In this document: in pieces, positions 13,701-21,329 of the stretch
Layout: each line of letters opens with the position of its first letter
Position numbering within the stretch: position 1 is the stretch's first letter
Source of the DNA: G963674685 sp964591275
GTDB lineage: Bacteria > Lernaellota > Lernaellaia > JACKCT01
NCBI GenBank assembly: GCA_964591275.1
Contig: CAZQAE010000075.1
Location: 1-24,275, forward strand
Direction of reading: 5' to 3'
Length of the DNA stretch: 24,275 nucleotides
Notes under the pieces: generated by a model
Told to the model about the DNA's origin: nothing
Database searches by the model: none
The model's input: the letters and a program-made list of their open reading frames with translations, nothing else
Program-made: the position numbers and the translations under genes

Positions 13701-15853
13701 GCGCCAAGCTCCGCTAAAAGAATCAACTGGTCATTTTTCCAGGCGCGGATAACCGCTGGGCCGACTTCCGGGATAAACTCGATCTCGATTCGCTCAGGGA
13801 TACGAATGCCCGAGGGAATGGCGGAATTGACCTGCAGTTGGGTTGTCGCCAGGAGTCTATCGCCTGAACGTTTCAGTGAACTGGTCGTTTGTACTTTTAC
13901 AATCTCCATGAAGGGCAGAAGTAATTCACGTGCGATGTTGACGACAGGGCTCAAAAAGGCATCCGCCGAAGGGCTGTCATCCCAGATCGCTTTTTCCTCC
14001 TCAATGTAAGGGACTCTCGGCAGCCCCAAGTATAGCAGTCCCAGGAGATGATGGGGAGAGCCTTTATAATCGAGCATCGTGGTGTAGTGATTGTCGGCAA
14101 AGAAATTGATTCGAGCTTTCGCTGAGCGACCGCCGTTTAGCACGATGCGCCGGCGACCCAGCGGACCAATTTCGCTTTCCCAGTTCTCCGTGAAGCGTTT
14201 CGCTCCCGCTGTTACGGCCCAATCCCAATGGCGGCCGGGCGGCAATGTGAAAGCGCGGCGCACGGATTCTTCCACGGTCATGGATAAAACGTGGTCGCCT
14301 GTTTTGGGCGAGCCGTGCGTGATGTAACGAAGAGCTTCGCCCGAGGGCGTCATGTAATGGAGAAATTCTCCGTAGAGGGTTGGCGCTCCTATCTGCGCGG
14401 AGGCTTGCAATTGGAAGTGAAGATGCGGGACCGGCGAGCGCCCCGAATTGCCGACGCGCCCCAGGAGTTGCCCGGTTCTGACCACTTCGCCTTCCTTGAC
14501 CGCCGCCGAGTCTTTTTGCAGATGGCACACGGCGGAAAAGACATTGCCGGAATGCCAAAGGATCACGCAGTTTCCCCAGTTGTTCGCCGTGTTCACTTCG
14601 CCGACGGGATTATCCTCTACATGGTCAACCACGCGGACCACCTTGGCGTCGCCGGGGGAGAAGACCGGGGCTTTCCACGCGTAGTAATCTTCGAGTTTCG
14701 CGCCATCGTCGCGGTGCGTTTTCTCCTCGACGTCAACCTCGAAATCCCAGGCGTGACTCCAGCGGCCCTGGTGGGTTTTATCGCCGTCGGGGCCTTGCGT
14801 GACGAGCCATCGGCCCGTCACCGGCAAAAAAACCACTGGCAGCGTGGGATCGGGATAACGTTGGGCTCGGTACAATGCCTTGTTTAAGTTGGTCTCCGGC
14901 GATTCCCAATCTCCCTGGACAAGCTTCAAACGACCATCGCCGGTTCTGATGATGACAACGAAGAGCATGAGAACCGTGGCGAATATGAAGGGCATCGCCA
15001 GGACCGGCAGTCCATAAGGCAAAAGCAATGCCATCATGCCCGCCGACAACATGGCCGCCAAAGCTCCGCCCGTTGCGGCGTATATAATTGATGCGGGACT
15101 AAGAACGATCCAGACGCCGCCTACGGCCATGGCCGTCAGGATAAAATTGAATCCCAAATAATGCTGATGAAGGTCCGCCGCGACGCCCCCCATTGCCGCG
15201 TAAACGCTGTATCCGGCAGAGAAACCGATGATCGAAAGGATCGTCGCCCATCGCGAAAAAACCAGTAGCCCTACGAAAATAAGGACGCCGGATAATATAT
15301 TGATCTGAAAAAATGCCGCGCCCAGAGAGCGAAAATACAACTCGACTCCGGCTGGAAAAAAACCGGCCCAAAGCGACTCCGTAAGAAAACTGCCGGAGTA
15401 CAACTCGATATTCGCAAAGCGCCTTGTGGCTAAAAGCGCCGTCCAGGAGGCCAGAACAAAAGGGGTGCTCAAAACCGGCGCCCCGATATATCGCGCCGAA
15501 AGATTTCGGAGCGCTGCGGCGATTATGACGGAAAGAAAAACGGCCAAGGCGACAAAAAGCACGAACACCGGGGAGAACTTGAAATACAACCCAAGCGCCA
15601 GGCCGATGAGCAAGCCGTTGAATCCGTGAAAGCCATCGTCGATGTGCTCGCGGGGTTGCCCGATCAGCATGGCGAAGCCGTTGGCAAGAATCAATCCCGT
15701 TAAACCGGCTAGGCCATGCCACGGCACGACAAAGGTTGCGGCGGCGAACAGGAGGCCGGAGAGGGTGCGTCGGGAAAAATACACCTGCGCGTAGGCGGCG
15801 ATCAATGTCCGAATCGCCTGTGGCATCCATCCCTGGCGCTTACTTTCAGCCAT
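13697..15853 (-). CDS. Urea-transporter-family domain fused to an M23 (LytM-like) peptidase domain
   Basis: Residues about 20-305 are about ten hydrophobic segments with urea-transporter (UT) signatures: LSGLLFAAATF, HGFNGLLIGLALGL, TPFVLASWTALL and GAAFFQINILSGVLIFVGLL, the last matching the UT second-half repeat. After a linker, residues about 340-500 match M23 metallopeptidases: WGNCVILWHSGNVFSAVCHL, VVRTGQLLGRVGNSG and the zinc-binding HxH of PHLHFQL (His477, His479). The first zinc motif is unusual: HQGRWSHAWDFEVD has His361, His367 and Asp370 but not a plain HxxxD. About 210 unrecognised, non-membrane residues follow. UT proteins conduct urea or small amides; M23 enzymes cut peptidoglycan cross-links or pro-peptides. 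The start overlaps the decarboxylase stop by 8 bp. It may export and mature a product of the upstream enzymes. Membrane orientation of the peptidase domain needs thought, since ten segments would leave it cytoplasmic. Confidence 0.88.
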   Translation of the reverse strand: MAESKRQGWMPQAIRTLIAAYAQVYFSRRTLSGLLFAAATFVVPWHGLAGLTGLILANGFAMLIGQPREHIDDGFHGFNGLLIGLALGLYFKFSPVFVLFVALAVFLSVIIAAALRNLSARYIGAPVLSTPFVLASWTALLATRRFANIELYSGSFLTESLWAGFFPAGVELYFRSLGAAFFQINILSGVLIFVGLLVFSRWATILSIIGFSAGYSVYAAMGGVAADLHQHYLGFNFILTAMAVGGVWIVLSPASIIYAATGGALAAMLSAGMMALLLPYGLPVLAMPFIFATVLMLFVVIIRTGDGRLKLVQGDWESPETNLNKALYRAQRYPDPTLPVVFLPVTGRWLVTQGPDGDKTHQGRWSHAWDFEVDVEEKTHRDDGAKLEDYYAWKAPVFSPGDAKVVRVVDHVEDNPVGEVNTANNWGNCVILWHSGNVFSAVCHLQKDSAAVKEGEVVRTGQLLGRVGNSGRSPVPHLHFQLQASAQIGAPTLYGEFLHYMTPSGEALRYITHGSPKTGDHVLSMTVEESVRRAFTLPPGRHWDWAVTAGAKRFTENWESEIGPLGRRRIVLNGGRSAKARINFFADNHYTTMLDYKGSPHHLLGLLYLGLPRVPYIEEEKAIWDDSPSADAFLSPVVNIARELLLPFMEIVKVQTTSSLKRSGDRLLATTQLQVNSAIPSGIRIPERIEIEFIPEVGPAVIRAWKNDQLILLAELGA

Positions 15854-17204
15854 TGTCGATCGCCAACCTATCCGGGAGACATTCGGGTCCCTTGATATTG
15901 TCGATGGTTTCGGCTTGGCGAATCACGTCGATCTCGCCATCTTTGCCGATCAGCACAACGGGCGGGCGAAGCCGTATGAACTGCATCCATTGCGTTACGT
16001 TGTAGGCGCCGACGGGGCGGATGACTAGGGCGTCGCCCGGATCCAGGGGCGGCAGAAGCACCGATGGGCGAACCACGTCGATGTTCATGCAAAGAGGTCC
16101 GTACACAACTGTCTCTTCCAGCATTCCTCCCCGGTCGATCACGGGAAGAATGTCGTGCCGATACCAATTGGATGTGAACAGAAGGTTGACGCCCGCGTCG
16201 ATAACGAGGGCGCGTGCGCCATTGGCCAGACGCTTGTTGCCGACCACGCGGGTGAGCATATAGCCCGCTTCGTCCACCAGCGCGCGTCCGGTTTCGAGAA
16301 TCAACGTCGGCATGGCGTTCGCATCGAAGCCGGCGTCCAGCAGGGCGCTGGTGATGGCCTCGGCGTAATCATCCAAAGGCGGCGAACTGTCGATGCCCGG
16401 CGCGTATTGCTCATGCAAGGTGGATGGGGATGCGAAACCGCCCCCAAAATCGAGGGAACGGATTGATACGCCGGTGTCGCGTTTCAGGGCTTTGGCCAGA
16501 TCGCAAAGTTTTCGCGCGGCTTCGCCATAGGCGTTTGGCTCCAGAACAAATGTCCCGATGTGACAGTGCAGACCGTCGATCAGGAGGCTTCCTCCGGCGT
16601 GGATGCGGCGTGCGGCGTCCAGGGCTTCTCCGCTGTCGTAGTTGAAGCCGAAACGATCCCATCGGGGATAAATGCCCGTATCCATATTCACGCGGATCGA
16701 CACCTTGTATTTTTCACCCGTTTCTTTGGCGATCTTTTCCGCCATGTAGAGCTCATCATAATGATCGATATGTACGTGTGCGCCCTCGGCGAAGGCATTT
16801 CGCAAAGCGGCTTCCGGCTTATAAGGTCCGTTAAAGAGAATCTTGTCGCCGGGTATTCCCAGGCGCCTGGCCATTTCATATTCCATTTCGGAGACGACTT
16901 CAGCCCATGCACCTTCCTGGTGAAATATTCGGCAGACGGCATCCAGGTAATTCGTTTTATAGGACCACGCGAACTGCACTTTCGGATAACGGATTGTAAA
17001 AGCCCTAAACGCTTCCCGGTACTTTTGCCGCATTCGGTGTTCGGAAAAAACGAATAGCGGAGAACCGAAGCGCTCGATGAGATCGGCCACCGGAACCCCG
17101 TCGATGCGCGAAAGAGACTTGCGTGCCTGCCCGCGTCCGAACTTGTTGGCCAGTCCGACCGTGTGGCGGATGATCGTCGGTTTTTCGTAAGGTTTCTTTT
17201 CCAT
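15846..17204 (-). CDS. PLP-dependent DAP/ornithine-type decarboxylase with a RiPP-leader-like N-terminal tail
   Basis: This 452-aa protein is a fold-type III PLP decarboxylase (DAP/Orn/Arg group, as LysA). It has the PLP-binding Lys83 in WSYKTNY, HCHIG (213-217), the glycine loop DFGGGF (252-257), ETGR (Glu314), and the active-site Cys372 in GPLCMNIDV, with GAY near 401. In LysA the residue after that Cys is a substrate-binding Glu (C-E-S); here it is Met, so diaminopimelate is unlikely to be the substrate. Residues 1-20 precede the usual start of the fold and read KPYEKPTIIRHTVG, a Y-x-x-P stretch like leader peptides bound by PqqD-like domains. A PqqD-like protein is encoded two genes upstream. 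The start is set by AAGGAG (17213-17218) eight bases before the ATG; a GTG at 17210 is too close to it. The upstream stop is 2 bp away. Confidence 0.93.
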   Translation of the reverse strand: MEKKPYEKPTIIRHTVGLANKFGRGQARKSLSRIDGVPVADLIERFGSPLFVFSEHRMRQKYREAFRAFTIRYPKVQFAWSYKTNYLDAVCRIFHQEGAWAEVVSEMEYEMARRLGIPGDKILFNGPYKPEAALRNAFAEGAHVHIDHYDELYMAEKIAKETGEKYKVSIRVNMDTGIYPRWDRFGFNYDSGEALDAARRIHAGGSLLIDGLHCHIGTFVLEPNAYGEAARKLCDLAKALKRDTGVSIRSLDFGGGFASPSTLHEQYAPGIDSSPPLDDYAEAITSALLDAGFDANAMPTLILETGRALVDEAGYMLTRVVGNKRLANGARALVIDAGVNLLFTSNWYRHDILPVIDRGGMLEETVVYGPLCMNIDVVRPSVLLPPLDPGDALVIRPVGAYNVTQWMQFIRLRPPVVLIGKDGEIDVIRQAETIDNIKGPECLPDRLAIDNG

Positions 17205-17206
17205 GA

Positions 17207-18268
17207 TCACATCTCCTTGTCTCGCCGATGTTCGCCACCGATGGCCAGAGCCTCATAATCGGCGAGTTTGCATATCTGGTCAAAGGAATGTCGCAGGAAC
17301 ATCACGCCCGGCTCCGGCGGCGGCATCGTCTCGATCTTTTCGCCAAGGGCTAGGCGGACCGTGGCCCACGGCAAATTTCGCCCGGCTCCGACCGACAGGT
17401 AAACCCAGGCTGGAAATCGAGGATTGATTTCCAGCATGTACAGATCTTCGCTGTCGCTGGATTTTATGACCTCAAGTTCGCAAGGCCCGCGCCATTTGAG
17501 TTTGCTCATGGCGTCAACGATGAAGTCATGAAGTTTCTGGTCACGGATGGTGATGCCGCCCCAGGCTTTGCCTTTATCGGTCAGTTGCATTTTGCGCATG
17601 GGCACAGCCCCGACCAGACCGCCTTTGCCGTCGCCCACGGCGACCACGTCGTATTCCTCGCCGGGAATGTATTCCTGCACGATGACAGGAGCGCCCCATT
17701 TGGCGCGGATGCGCTGGAAATGTCCTTCCACCTCCATGGGGGAGTAGGCGATGTAGGCGTCGTAGAATTGTCCTTTGACCATAACCGGAAAATCAAATTG
17801 CTCGTCCAATTTGTGAATGGATGAGGTGTCTGCGATGGCTATGCTTTTTGGGACACTGATATGGAGCTTTTCCTTGAGATCGTAGAACCTGGCTTTCGAG
17901 CGAAGATTGAGCTGATCCTCCCCAGGAATGAATGTTGCGATACCCAGAGCTCGCAGCTTGTCGGAGATTTTTAAATAAGCGGGAAGTTCCGCATCCAGGC
18001 AGGGGATGAGCACGTCGATGGGTGTTTTCGCGTGGACGTAGGCGATTCGCTCATAGAGCACTGAAGCTCCCTCTGAAGGATAGGGCATGAGGAATACGTC
18101 GTCGGCGATTCCGTCCATGTAGTTGCCGGGATCAAGAGCGTCGTAGGCAAGACCGACTATCCGGCACTCCCGATCCGCTCCTTGCCGAATCGCCCTGATC
18201 ACCGGAACGCCGGGTGCCGGATTGTCCGAGGCATTAAGGCCTGTAACGGCTACGGTGATGGGTTTCAT
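17207..18268 (-). CDS. CarB-like ATP-grasp ligase
   Basis: This is a 353-aa ATP-grasp enzyme. The N-terminal pre-ATP-grasp Rossmann part (about 1-110) starts ITVAVTGLNASDNPAPGVPV. The ATP-grasp core follows: Lys165 in PVMVKGQFYDAY, the adenine-binding region VIVQEYIPGEEYDVVAV (about 195-211), and the metal-binding end CELEVIKS and LEINPRFPAW (Glu264, Glu280, Asn282). Enzymes with this fold join a carboxylate, through an acyl-phosphate, to an amine or thiol; the nearest look is to carbamoyl-phosphate-synthase-type and amino-acid ligases. The catalytic residues are all present. It overlaps the PqqD-like gene by 4 bp (ATGA) and is followed 2 bp later by the decarboxylase. It may therefore act on the decarboxylase product or on its N-terminal tail. 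Confidence 0.93.
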   Translation of the reverse strand: MKPITVAVTGLNASDNPAPGVPVIRAIRQGADRECRIVGLAYDALDPGNYMDGIADDVFLMPYPSEGASVLYERIAYVHAKTPIDVLIPCLDAELPAYLKISDKLRALGIATFIPGEDQLNLRSKARFYDLKEKLHISVPKSIAIADTSSIHKLDEQFDFPVMVKGQFYDAYIAYSPMEVEGHFQRIRAKWGAPVIVQEYIPGEEYDVVAVGDGKGGLVGAVPMRKMQLTDKGKAWGGITIRDQKLHDFIVDAMSKLKWRGPCELEVIKSSDSEDLYMLEINPRFPAWVYLSVGAGRNLPWATVRLALGEKIETMPPPEPGVMFLRHSFDQICKLADYEALAIGGEHRRDKEM

Positions 18269-18516
18269 TCGCCATTCTCCTGCTCATTCGTGATTTTTAA
18301 ATCCTTGAGACGAAAAAGGAACTGTTCGATGTCCCGCTCGGCGACCTCTTCGGCGACCTCGAAATCACTGCCGAGAAGCTTCAGAAGTCGCTCAGGCAAT
18401 TCGCCGTCGATAAGTTTCCGCAAAAGGAAAGTTCCCGTCTGGTTGAGGCTGTATGTGCTTCCAGTGCGAGAATCGAAAAGAAAGCCGTTTTCGCTAAGCG
18501 CCAGATTCTCAAACAT
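18265..18516 (-). CDS. PqqD-like peptide-recognition (RRE) protein, first gene of the operon
   Basis: This 83-aa protein matches the PqqD family along its whole length: an N-terminal beta-hairpin (NLALSENGFLFDSRTGSTYSLN), then NQTGTFLLRKLIDGELPERL and a last helix VAERDIEQFLFRLKDL. PqqD-type domains are RiPP recognition elements: they bind the leader part of a precursor peptide and present it to a modifying enzyme. Length is typical for a free-standing family member. GGAGG lies six bases before the ATG. The adjacent enzymes are an ATP-grasp ligase and a decarboxylase rather than the more familiar radical SAM or asparagine-synthase partners, and no small precursor gene is visible. The promoter should lie in the 210-bp divergent region. 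Confidence 0.88.
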   Translation of the reverse strand: MFENLALSENGFLFDSRTGSTYSLNQTGTFLLRKLIDGELPERLLKLLGSDFEVAEEVAERDIEQFLFRLKDLKITNEQENGE

Positions 18517-18600
18517 CGCGATCCTCCGTTTCCAAAATCGTTTCAGATTGCCACTATCCTAGTATTCAATATGACCCACAATCGTAAAGAAGGGGTGTTT

Positions 18601-18633
18601 TTCTGTAGGAATTGTGTAAATCTTTTGTAAAGA
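18601..18633 (+). promoter_or_regulatory. Three tandem 11-bp repeats, candidate OmpR/PhoB-type binding site
   Basis: TTCTGTAGGAA (18601-18611), TTGTGTAAATC (18612-18622) and TTTTGTAAAGA (18623-18633) follow one another directly, with consensus TTnTGTAAAnn. Direct repeats with an 11-bp period are the known binding pattern of OmpR/PhoB-family winged-helix regulators. One such regulator is encoded 94 bp downstream. The site lies between divergent transcription units, so it could control the two-component genes, the PqqD operon or both. Confidence 0.55.
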
Positions 18634-18642
18634 TTGGCCGAC

Positions 18643-18659
18643 TTGGATCATTGATCCAA
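18643..18659. promoter_or_regulatory. Perfect 17-bp palindrome, candidate operator
   Basis: TTGGATCA, one T, TGATCCAA form a perfect inverted repeat with 8-bp arms. It starts 9 bp after the 11-bp direct repeats and about 67 bp before the response-regulator start. Such symmetry suggests a dimeric repressor or activator site. GATCAT within it (18646-18651) could alternatively be part of a -10 box. The rest of 18517-18726 shows only weak -35/-10 matches on the minus strand, such as TTGTGG at 18581-18576 and GATAGT at 18558-18553. Confidence 0.45.
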
Positions 18660-18726
18660 ATCAGCTACCTTGAACTGTGCGTTTACCAGACCATTCACTT
18701 GAAAAGTCCTTTCAGGCGGAGTCCCG

Positions 18727-19458
18727 ATGAAAATCGACTCGAAGGAAACGAATTTAAAGATTCTGCTCATTGACGATGACCAGAAACTTTGCCGCTTGCT
18801 GAAGGAATATCTGGATCCGATGGGTTATAAAGTCAGCGTTGCGCACACCGGCGACGAGGGCCTAAAAATGGCGACAGGCGGGGATTATAGCGCCGTAATC
18901 CTCGATGTTATGCTCCCCGGCATGGATGGATTCGAAGTGCTCAAAAAACTTCGCACCGAGTCTGACGTTCCCGTTCTCATGCTGACTTCCCGAGGCGATG
19001 AAACCGACCGGGTGGTGGGCCTGGAAATGGGCGCCGACGATTATTTGCCGAAAACTTTTTCGACGAGGGAGCTTCTGGCAAGGCTTCGGGCCGTTACGCG
19101 CCGAGCCACGCAATCTTCACGGCAGCAAAAAGAAATTTACGACAAACCGATGGTGGTGGGGCCTCTTCGCGTTGATCCCGCATCAAGGAAGGTTGAATTG
19201 AGCGGCGAGGTCCTGGACCTGACGCCCATTGAATTTGACATTCTCGGCATTCTCATCGGCGCGGCGGGGCGGGTACTGTCTCGGGATCAGCTTTTGGACA
19301 AAGTCGCCGGACGGGATTACGAAGTTTTCGACCGCTCCATTGACATGCATATATCCTCCCTGCGACGCAAGCTGGGAGACGATCCGAAAAAGCCCCGCTT
19401 TATCAAAACCGTCCGGGCGGTGGGCTATTTATTCCTCGATGAGGACTCAGAACGTTGA
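18727..19458 (+). CDS. OmpR/PhoB-family response regulator (CpxR-like)
   Basis: This is a 243-aa two-component regulator. The receiver domain (about 10-125) has the acidic pair in LLIDDDQK, the phosphorylated Asp in AVILDVMLPG, the conserved Ser of LMLTSRG and Lys in YLPKTF. The winged-helix output domain (about 145-238) has LDLTPIEFDILGIL, RVLSRDQLLDKV, a recognition helix ending HISSLRRKLG, and the final hairpin IKTVRAVGYLF. When phosphorylated it should bind tandem direct repeats, and three 11-bp repeats lie upstream. GGAG is five bases before the ATG. It overlaps its kinase gene by 4 bp. The divergent position relative to the PqqD operon makes that operon a candidate target. Confidence 0.95.
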   Translation: MKIDSKETNLKILLIDDDQKLCRLLKEYLDPMGYKVSVAHTGDEGLKMATGGDYSAVILDVMLPGMDGFEVLKKLRTESDVPVLMLTSRGDETDRVVGLEMGADDYLPKTFSTRELLARLRAVTRRATQSSRQQKEIYDKPMVVGPLRVDPASRKVELSGEVLDLTPIEFDILGILIGAAGRVLSRDQLLDKVAGRDYEVFDRSIDMHISSLRRKLGDDPKKPRFIKTVRAVGYLFLDEDSER

Positions 19459-20882
19459 GGCGCCCACGAACCTCTTTATTCGCCAAAATATTCCTGTGGT
19501 TTTTTTTGAGTCTCGTTGTGTTGATCGGCGTACTTTGGGCCGCCGCCGATTTGCGGTTTCGTCTCATACCCCGCTTACCGGCTTTAGGACGCTCGCAGCA
19601 ACGTGTCGAGGCCGTTGGCCGGTTGATATCCCACGAGCTCAGCACGGTTTTTCGGGGCGGGTGGAATGAGGTTCTGGACAGATATTCCGAGGCGTACCAG
19701 TTGGATTTCATCCTTTGTTCCAATGACGGAGGCCGACTGGCTGGCAAGGATATTCCAATTCCTCCGACGGTATTGGCTCGAATCGACGCATCAGATGAAT
19801 CCCGCCCTAAGCACCCGCCCGGCCTGCATCCCCCTGTTCCGCCGGGACATGGACATTTTAGGGCCAAGACATCCAAACCTACGCGCTACTGGATTGGCAT
19901 CCGTATCCCCCTGGTCGCCGAGCACGGCAGGGCGTCGACCCCGGCCACATTGCTGGTCGTTTCCGACACCAGCACGGGCGGCGGTCTTTTTTTGGATCCT
20001 TCGCCCTGGATAATCCTGGTGGCTTTGGTCATCTTGCTCTCGGCAGCCTTGTGGATTCCCATGGTTCGCAGCATCACTGGACCTCTGGCGCGCATGACAA
20101 AAGCAACACGCCAAATCGAGCGCGGTCGCTTCGATGTGAAACTCGACGAAGGCCGCTCCGATGAAATAGGACAACTAGGCCACGCCATCAACGAAATGGC
20201 CTCGCGTCTGGACAGTTACCTTAAGGGACAAAAACGCTTTTTGGGCGATGTCGCGCACGAACTGGCTTCGCCCGTCGCCAGAATCCAACTGGGCCTGGGG
20301 ATTCTCGAAGACCGCGTGAAGGATGAAAACCGAGAGCGGGTACAGGATGTGATCGAAGATGCGGGGCATATGTCGAACCTGGTCAAGGAATTGCTCTCGT
20401 TTTCCCGTGCCGAGATAGATCCCACCAAGGTGCGGTTGCAGGGTGTGAGGTTGGTCGATGTGGCACGCCGCGTTTTGGAACGCGAACAGATTACGCATGA
20501 GGATGTGCAAATTCAGGTCGAAGACAACCTGAAAGCCATGGCCGATCCCGAGTTGCTGGTGCGAGCGCTGTCGAATATGTTTCGCAACGCGGCGCGCTAC
20601 GCGGGCGACGCCGGACCGATTACTATCAGCGCACGCCAAAAGGCTGGCGAAGTCATGATCGAAGTCGTTGACAGCGGCGAAGGCGTACCTGAGGAGCATC
20701 TCGGGCATCTCTTTGAACCCTTTTATAGAATCGACGCTTCCAGGGGTCGTAACACCGGCGGCGTGGGACTGGGCCTGGCTATTGTAAAAACCTGCGTGGA
20801 ATCTTGCGGGGGATTGGTGACAGCTTCGAATCTTAAGCCCAAAGGTTTCGCCGTGACGATAACGCTTAAAGCTTCAAAATAA
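19455..20882 (+). CDS. CpxA-like membrane sensor histidine kinase with His/Pro-rich sensor loop
   Basis: The 475-aa kinase has one membrane helix near the N-terminus (about 8-32), a periplasmic domain (about 33-185), a second helix (PWIILVALVILLSAALWIPM, about 188-208), a HAMP linker, HisKA with an intact phospho-accepting His (DVAHELASPVARI) and HATPase_c (FRNAARY, DSGEGVP, FEPFYRID, GGVGLGLAI). The periplasmic domain contains a His/Pro/Gly-rich stretch, PKHPPGLHPPVPPGHGHF (about 118-135), with four His in 15 residues, which could bind a metal ion or sense pH. The start is TTG, overlapping the regulator stop as TTGA, with GAGG ten bases upstream. Overlap makes the regulator its cognate partner. 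Unlike the kinase at 147-1586 its H box is complete. Confidence 0.93.
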   Translation: MRRPRTSLFAKIFLWFFLSLVVLIGVLWAAADLRFRLIPRLPALGRSQQRVEAVGRLISHELSTVFRGGWNEVLDRYSEAYQLDFILCSNDGGRLAGKDIPIPPTVLARIDASDESRPKHPPGLHPPVPPGHGHFRAKTSKPTRYWIGIRIPLVAEHGRASTPATLLVVSDTSTGGGLFLDPSPWIILVALVILLSAALWIPMVRSITGPLARMTKATRQIERGRFDVKLDEGRSDEIGQLGHAINEMASRLDSYLKGQKRFLGDVAHELASPVARIQLGLGILEDRVKDENRERVQDVIEDAGHMSNLVKELLSFSRAEIDPTKVRLQGVRLVDVARRVLEREQITHEDVQIQVEDNLKAMADPELLVRALSNMFRNAARYAGDAGPITISARQKAGEVMIEVVDSGEGVPEEHLGHLFEPFYRIDASRGRNTGGVGLGLAIVKTCVESCGGLVTASNLKPKGFAVTITLKASK

Positions 20883-21329
20883 TATTTCTCATTTTAGGCC
20901 GGTGTGTTTGAGCTTTTGTAATAAACGAATCCTTTGTCACGCAAGCCCAAAAGCCTTGGGGAATTTCAAATTTCTTTGGCCGGGATTATTTCAATAAACT
21001 TTCGTATTGATCACAACAATAAACGGATTTTTATATCCTTCATATTTAAATAGTTCGGCGACGATTTTATGAGTAACTATGGTGTATAGGAAAATCACTC
21101 CGATCATAGAAAATCGGAAACAGCGGTACGGCGATATATCGATTCGTTTTTGAAACAGGAGGACCGCGATTTCCTTCCAGGGTATAACTTTTCAAAGCTT
21201 TATTTGAAATTCGGCTGGAGCCTGAATGAGAAGAAGGGGAAATAGTAACGGCGACGCAAACGAAAAATCCTCCATGGTCGGGGTTATTGCAGTCAGCATT
21301 GCTTCGACTCGCCTGGACCAGGATGTGAA
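20883..21329. other. 447-bp intergenic region, A/T-rich, mostly unassigned
   Basis: No intact gene is seen here. A weak promoter-like pair (TTGATC at 21007-21012, TATATC at 21032-21037) lies in the A/T-rich middle. A 5-bp stem (CCCAA 20946-20950 with TTGGG 20956-20960) lacks a U-tract and is too weak to call a terminator for the kinase. The right half contains a possible frameshifted small-gene remnant (21079-21245). Confidence 0.6.
21079..21245 (+). pseudogene. Possible small frameshifted ORF or gene remnant
   Basis: An ATG at 21079 opens a frame that stops at 21151-21153 just after a run of five T (21147-21151). A sixth T would join it to an open frame running to the TAG at 21243-21245, giving about 56 residues. 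The downstream part reads QEDRDFLPGYNFSKLYLKFG, with a protein-like composition recalling a barrel or membrane-edge strand. There is no match I can name. It could be a decayed gene, a sequencing error in the T run, or chance. Confidence is low. Confidence 0.22.

Noticed and set aside
14291..14887. 198-codon plus-strand ORF
   Set aside because: It is antisense to the M23 domain of the UT-M23 gene, whose HxH and glycine motifs are clear on the minus strand.
17205..17210. GTG at 17210 as the decarboxylase start
   Set aside because: The ribosome site AAGGAG would be only 2 bases away, whereas the ATG at 17204 has the normal 8-base spacing.
20946..20960. CCCAA/TTGGG stem as a terminator after the CpxA-like gene
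   Set aside because: A five-bp stem without a U-tract is easily expected by chance.
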